A stretch of DNA of 9,120 nt from Nitriliruptoraceae bacterium (GTDB lineage: Bacteria > Actinomycetota > Nitriliruptoria > Nitriliruptorales > Nitriliruptoraceae): NCBI GenBank assembly GCA_007117945.1, contig SKTN01000022.1:1-9120 (forward strand). The letters are read 5' to 3'. The position numbers were made by a program, and so were the translations under genes. Positions 5,889-9,120 of this stretch are shown piece by piece. Position 1 is the stretch's first letter. The number at the start of each line of letters is the position of its first letter. The notes below the pieces were generated by a model. That model made no database searches. It worked only from the letters and a program-made list of their open reading frames with translations, and was not told where the DNA came from.

Positions 5889-7448
5889 TCACCCGCCGGC
5901 AGGCTCCTCACCGAAGATGTCGAGGTAGAGGTCGCGGCCGTAGCTCGTCGCCTCCGGGGGCCCGGGTTCGACACGGAAGGGACGGGTGCCGTCCTCCTCA
6001 CGCTGCGCCCGCAGGAACAGGATGTCCTCGCGGTCCGCCACCTCCAGCGACCGTGCCAGCTCGTAGAGGTGGGTGACCGCGACCACCCGCACGCGGGCGT
6101 CGGCCAGCGCCACGAACACGCCGTGGGCCAGGGCGGAACCCTCGGCCTCGTTGGTGGAGGCGAAGGACTCGTTGGCCAGCAGCAGGTCACCGGGCCCGAG
6201 CTGCTCGATGATGCGCCGCATCCGTGCCAGCTCCTCCTCCAGCCGGCCCCGGCGCAACCGTCGGTCCTCCTCCCTCCCGAAGTGCACGTACACCTGCGGA
6301 CGCAGCTCCAGACGGAGCGCGCCTGCGGGGACGAACAGCCCCGCCTGGGCGAGCACCTGGGCGGCGCCGATCGCACGCACCAGCGTGGACTTGCCCCCCT
6401 GGTTGGCACCGGTGATCACCACCAGCGTCGCGCCATCGGCATCGAGGTCACCCGGCACCACCTCGCTGCCGATCCGCAGGGCCAGCGCAGGGTCGTACAA
6501 CCCCCGCGCGCGCCACCTCGGTGCGGTCGGCGGCTCGTCGGGGGTGGCGCGGGCCCCCTCGCCACCGGCGGGAGCCGCTGCCCCACCCGGCACGAGCTCG
6601 GGGAAGCAGGTCGCCAGACCCGCACCGGCCAGCCGGTCGCCCAGCTGCACCGCGCCCAGCAGGAAGGCGAGCTCGTCGCGGAGCCGGCGCAGGAAGACCT
6701 CGATGTCCTCGGCCGCAGCGGACAGCTGGGTGGCGACGGGCGCCAGGGCCCGCTCGCGCCAGGCACCCAGGGCGGCGACGGCCTCGTCATCGCGTTCCGG
6801 GAGCTCGAAGCTGTCGCCGCTGCGGTCCACGGACCGCGCCAGCCAGCCCTGGGAGCGCGGCCGGCGCAGCACGTGGTCGACCCCGGTGGCGCCGCGACCG
6901 ATGCGTGCGCTCAGCAGCATCCCCCGGGGGAAGGTGAGCTCCTCGAGCAGGGCCTCCATGTCCGCGTCGGCCGTCTCGTCCACCACGGTGACCAGCTGCT
7001 CGATCAGCTCCTGCCACGGTTCGGAGCGCACCGAACCCTGCACGCGCCGTGCCTGGCCACGCAGGCGGCGCAGCACGTTCAGGTGGACGCGCAGCCGTTC
7101 CACGCTGCGACGCACCACCGGCTCCGGGGACTCGCGGTACAGCCCGGCAGCGGACCGGCGGGCGGCCTCCAGCCCCGAGCCGATCGCCGCGTGCATCGCG
7201 GCCACCACCTCCGGGTGAGCGAGGGCGTCGGCCACCACCCCCTGACGCCGGGCCACCTCCCCGACGTCGTCCAGACCGTCGAGCAGCAGCCCCTCGCACA
7301 CCCGGCGCACGTGGTCGTCACCGGCAGCCATGGCATCGAGCAGCAGGTCGAGGCCGAGGTCGTCGACCAGGTCGCGCTGGTGCACGGACAGCTCCCCACC
7401 GCCCCCGAGGGGGAGCTCGTCGTCGGCGTGGAGCAGGCGGACCTTCAT
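5889..7448 (-). CDS. MutS-like ATPase, second of a tandem pair (MutS-B)
   Basis: This 519-residue protein has a helical N-terminal and middle region (about 1-320, resembling MutS lever/clamp domains) and a C-terminal MutS-type ABC ATPase. Walker A is GANQGGKST with K353, where canonical MutS has GPNMGGKST. Walker B ends LLLANESF with E427, and the switch histidine is H460 in VTHLYEL. The end reads TSYGRDLYLDIFG, like other MutS C-termini. It is far shorter than MutS1 (about 850 residues) and has no N-terminal mismatch-recognition domain with a Phe-x-Glu wedge. There is no Smr domain as in MutS2. A Gly/Pro/Ala-rich stretch near 285-325 is probably a disordered linker. The start overlaps the stop of the upstream paralogue as ATGA (7445-7448). 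No Shine-Dalgarno site is seen, so translation is probably coupled. A classical mismatch-repair role is doubtful; DNA-structure handling by a heteromer with its partner is inferred. Confidence 0.88.
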   Translation of the reverse strand: MKVRLLHADDELPLGGGGELSVHQRDLVDDLGLDLLLDAMAAGDDHVRRVCEGLLLDGLDDVGEVARRQGVVADALAHPEVVAAMHAAIGSGLEAARRSAAGLYRESPEPVVRRSVERLRVHLNVLRRLRGQARRVQGSVRSEPWQELIEQLVTVVDETADADMEALLEELTFPRGMLLSARIGRGATGVDHVLRRPRSQGWLARSVDRSGDSFELPERDDEAVAALGAWRERALAPVATQLSAAAEDIEVFLRRLRDELAFLLGAVQLGDRLAGAGLATCFPELVPGGAAAPAGGEGARATPDEPPTAPRWRARGLYDPALALRIGSEVVPGDLDADGATLVVITGANQGGKSTLVRAIGAAQVLAQAGLFVPAGALRLELRPQVYVHFGREEDRRLRRGRLEEELARMRRIIEQLGPGDLLLANESFASTNEAEGSALAHGVFVALADARVRVVAVTHLYELARSLEVADREDILFLRAQREEDGTRPFRVEPGPPEATSYGRDLYLDIFGEEPAGG

Positions 7449-9028
7449 GGCGCGAACCGCCGGCGCAGGGCGTCCTCGCTCAGCCCGTACCGCTGCGCGA
7501 GGGCCAGCGCGTGGGCGAGCCCGTCGGGTGGACGGCGCACCACGCGGAAGGTGCGCCGGGTGGGGTCGTCCTCTGCGACGCCGGCGACCATGCTGACCAC
7601 CGCACCGCCGGCGGTCGCGAGCTCCTCCACGAAGGTGACGTAGACCACACGCGCACCCAGGCCGGTGAGCCGCTCGAGGAAGGTCGCCCCGAGGCTGCGG
7701 GCGTCCTCCAGGGTGGTGGAGCTGAAGGTCTCGTTGAGCACGATCACGCTGCGGTCGGTGGCGTCAGCGAGGACGGCGTGCAGGCGCTCGAGCTCGTCCT
7801 GCAGCTTGCCGCGCAGGGTGGTCATCTGCTCCTTGCGTTCGAAGTGGGTCCGCAGCCGGTCGTGGAGACCGACGGTGGCGTGCGCCGCGGGGACGGGCAG
7901 GCCGATGGCGGCGAGGTGGTGGAGCTGCGCGAAGGCCCGTGCGAAGGTGGTCTTGCCGCCCTGGTTCGCGCCCGTCACCACCAGGATCCGCTCCGGCGGG
8001 TCGAGGTGCCAGTCGTTGGTGACCACCTCCCCGCCCTCGGACAGCAGGCTCAGGCCCACCGCCAGGTCGTAGCTCGCCTCGGCGCGGGACGGGGCATCGG
8101 CGGCGACCAGGGCGGGATAGCTGAGGGGCAGGCCCGCGTCGACCAGACGCCGGAACTGGGGCAGGACACCGAGGTAGAAGGGCAGTTCCGCCACCAGCCG
8201 GGTGATCTCCGGAGCGATCAGGGGCTGGGTGTCCTCTTGGAGGCCGGCCAGCCGGGCGAAGGGTCCGGGGTGCTGGGTGGCGACCAGCTGCAGGATCCGG
8301 GCGGTGACCTGGTCCACGCCCGGTTCGGTCGCGGTGGGCTCGATGGGCGTGGCGGTGCCGGTCCGGAAGCGGCCGAAGGTGGCGGCGACCTGGGCGGCCA
8401 GATCCGGTTCGTCGTGGAGGCGGTCGACGGTCACCCGCCCGCCCTGCATGCGGACGGTGAAGACGATGGCGTCGAGTTCGGCCCGGATCGACGCCGCCTC
8501 CTCGGCCGTACGGCGGTGCTGCGGGCTGGCGACCTGGGCGGCGACGGCCGCACGCGCAGCCGCCAGTCCATCGGAGGTGAGGGTGAGGTCGGCGAGGGCG
8601 TCGTCCAACCCCGCCACGACGTCGAGGTAGCGCTCCACCGCCGCGAGGAACCAGGTGTGCCGGGGCACGGGGTCCGGGACCCGGGCGGTGGCATCGAGGC
8701 GCAGCTGCAGTCGCCGGATCTCCGCGACGAACCGCTCGAAGGGTGCGGCGACGGATCGCTCGGCGAGCTCGCGCGCGATCGCCTGGCGGTAGGCGATGGT
8801 CGCCACGTCGGCGCAGGGCCGCCGGTAGTCCGCCGCCAACCAGGGCGCATCGGCCGTCGCCGGTTCGAACAACCGGTCGAGGCCGAGGTCCGCCATGGCC
8901 TGGTCACCGAGCGGGGCGGTGGTGTGGTCCGAGGAGGCACGACCGCGACTCGCTGCGGCCACAGCCTCGGCGGTCGGGGGCCACAGGAGCCCCCCGGGCT
9001 GCTCCCTGGCGCCCCCGTCCGCGATCAT
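7445..9028 (-). CDS. MutS-like ATPase, first of a tandem pair (MutS-A)
   Basis: This 527-residue paralogue of the following gene has the same layout: helical region to about residue 345, then a MutS-type ABC ATPase. Walker A is GANQGGKTT with K359, and Walker B is VIVLNETF with E433. The segment between them, RTHFERKEQMTTLRGKLQDE, matches YVHFGREEDRRLRRGRLEEE in MutS-B and differs from the usual MutS FTRIGA region. Where MutS-B and canonical MutS have the switch histidine (TH), this protein has phenylalanine (F466, VTFVEEL). No mismatch-recognition or Smr domain is present. ATG 9028 is chosen because GAGG lies five bases upstream and because both paralogues then share an N-terminal pattern, a leucine pair (LLWP here, LLHA in MutS-B) followed by DLGLD. 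A later ATG at 8896 would cut this off. It is the first gene of the minus-strand unit. Family assignment is secure; function is not. Confidence 0.87.
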   Translation of the reverse strand: MIADGGAREQPGGLLWPPTAEAVAAASRGRASSDHTTAPLGDQAMADLGLDRLFEPATADAPWLAADYRRPCADVATIAYRQAIARELAERSVAAPFERFVAEIRRLQLRLDATARVPDPVPRHTWFLAAVERYLDVVAGLDDALADLTLTSDGLAAARAAVAAQVASPQHRRTAEEAASIRAELDAIVFTVRMQGGRVTVDRLHDEPDLAAQVAATFGRFRTGTATPIEPTATEPGVDQVTARILQLVATQHPGPFARLAGLQEDTQPLIAPEITRLVAELPFYLGVLPQFRRLVDAGLPLSYPALVAADAPSRAEASYDLAVGLSLLSEGGEVVTNDWHLDPPERILVVTGANQGGKTTFARAFAQLHHLAAIGLPVPAAHATVGLHDRLRTHFERKEQMTTLRGKLQDELERLHAVLADATDRSVIVLNETFSSTTLEDARSLGATFLERLTGLGARVVYVTFVEELATAGGAVVSMVAGVAEDDPTRRTFRVVRRPPDGLAHALALAQRYGLSEDALRRRFAP

Positions 9029-9033
9029 GACCA

Positions 9034-9037
9034 CCTC
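9034..9037 (-). promoter_or_regulatory. Shine-Dalgarno site for MutS-A
   Basis: GAGG on the minus strand is five bases before the ATG at 9028 and supports that start over the upstream in-frame candidates. Confidence 0.5.
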
Positions 9038-9071
9038 GCCGCAGCACCCCGCCGGGGGCGCTGACGTCCTG

Positions 9072-9077
9072 ACGCTA
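9072..9077 (-). promoter_or_regulatory. Candidate -10 box of the MutS-like operon
   Basis: The minus strand reads TAGCGT here, identical to the -10 candidate before the CoA-transferase. Transcription would start near 9065, giving a leader of roughly 37 bases. The -35 region is not convincing. Confidence 0.3.
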
Positions 9078-9120
9078 GCGAGCGCCGGGACGGGGCGGTG
9101 ACGCGCCACTGCGGCCGTCA

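Noticed and set aside
4778..6076. 432-codon plus-strand open frame beginning just after the EAL-HDOD gene
   Set aside because: It is an Arg/Pro/His-rich product with no domain. The opposite strand encodes two membrane proteins with proper hydrophobic segments.
5889..7448. Calling this gene canonical mutS (mismatch repair) or mutS2
   Set aside because: It is too short, lacks the mismatch-recognition domain and the Smr domain, and has variant Walker motifs, so neither symbol is justified.
5226..7643. 805-codon open frame on the plus strand, antisense to the minus-strand unit
   Set aside because: It is a low-complexity product that crosses four genes with clear family assignments; open by composition.
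7049..9064. 671-codon open frame on the plus strand, antisense to the MutS-like pair
   Set aside because: It is Gly/Arg-rich without recognisable domains and is the complement of a gene with intact Walker motifs.

Overview
The window is very GC-rich, with coding sequence that strongly favours G/C in third positions. It has Shine-Dalgarno-preceded starts, TANNNT-like -10 elements and one probable leaderless start. This fits a high-GC actinobacterium, perhaps a deep-branching lineage, but that is an inference from composition and gene style because no rRNA or other phylogenetic marker is present. No tRNA, rRNA, CRISPR array, insertion sequence or phage gene was seen.

Layout: four plus-strand genes (121-4777) converge on four minus-strand genes (9028-4871), with a 93-base gap at 4778-4870 between them. 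The plus side holds a 74-residue protein with two membrane segments and no recognised family, a complete cytochrome P450 with all its signature motifs, an acetyl-CoA hydrolase/4-hydroxybutyrate CoA-transferase family enzyme, and a YuxH-type EAL-HDOD signalling protein. The gaps between these genes are 179, 234 and 80 bases, so they need not form one operon. A candidate promoter lies before the CoA-transferase. A doubled inverted repeat sits just before the EAL-HDOD gene.

The minus side looks like one transcription unit. Two divergent paralogous MutS-like ATPases of about 520 residues overlap by four bases (ATGA). They are followed by a DoxX-family membrane protein and a small-multidrug-export-family membrane protein, which are separated by one base. 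Both MutS-like proteins keep the C-terminal ABC ATPase and helical lever region but are too short for the N-terminal mismatch-recognition domain of canonical MutS, and neither has an Smr nuclease. They share unusual motif variants (GANQGGK Walker A and an NE-[ST]-F Walker B), and only one of them keeps the switch histidine. This suggests an obligate heteromer with unequal ATP sites, and it is the most interesting content of the window.

The P450 and CoA-transferase are ordinary catabolic or secondary-metabolic enzymes whose substrates cannot be read from sequence. Several very long ORFs antisense to real genes are GC-driven shadows and are not annotated.
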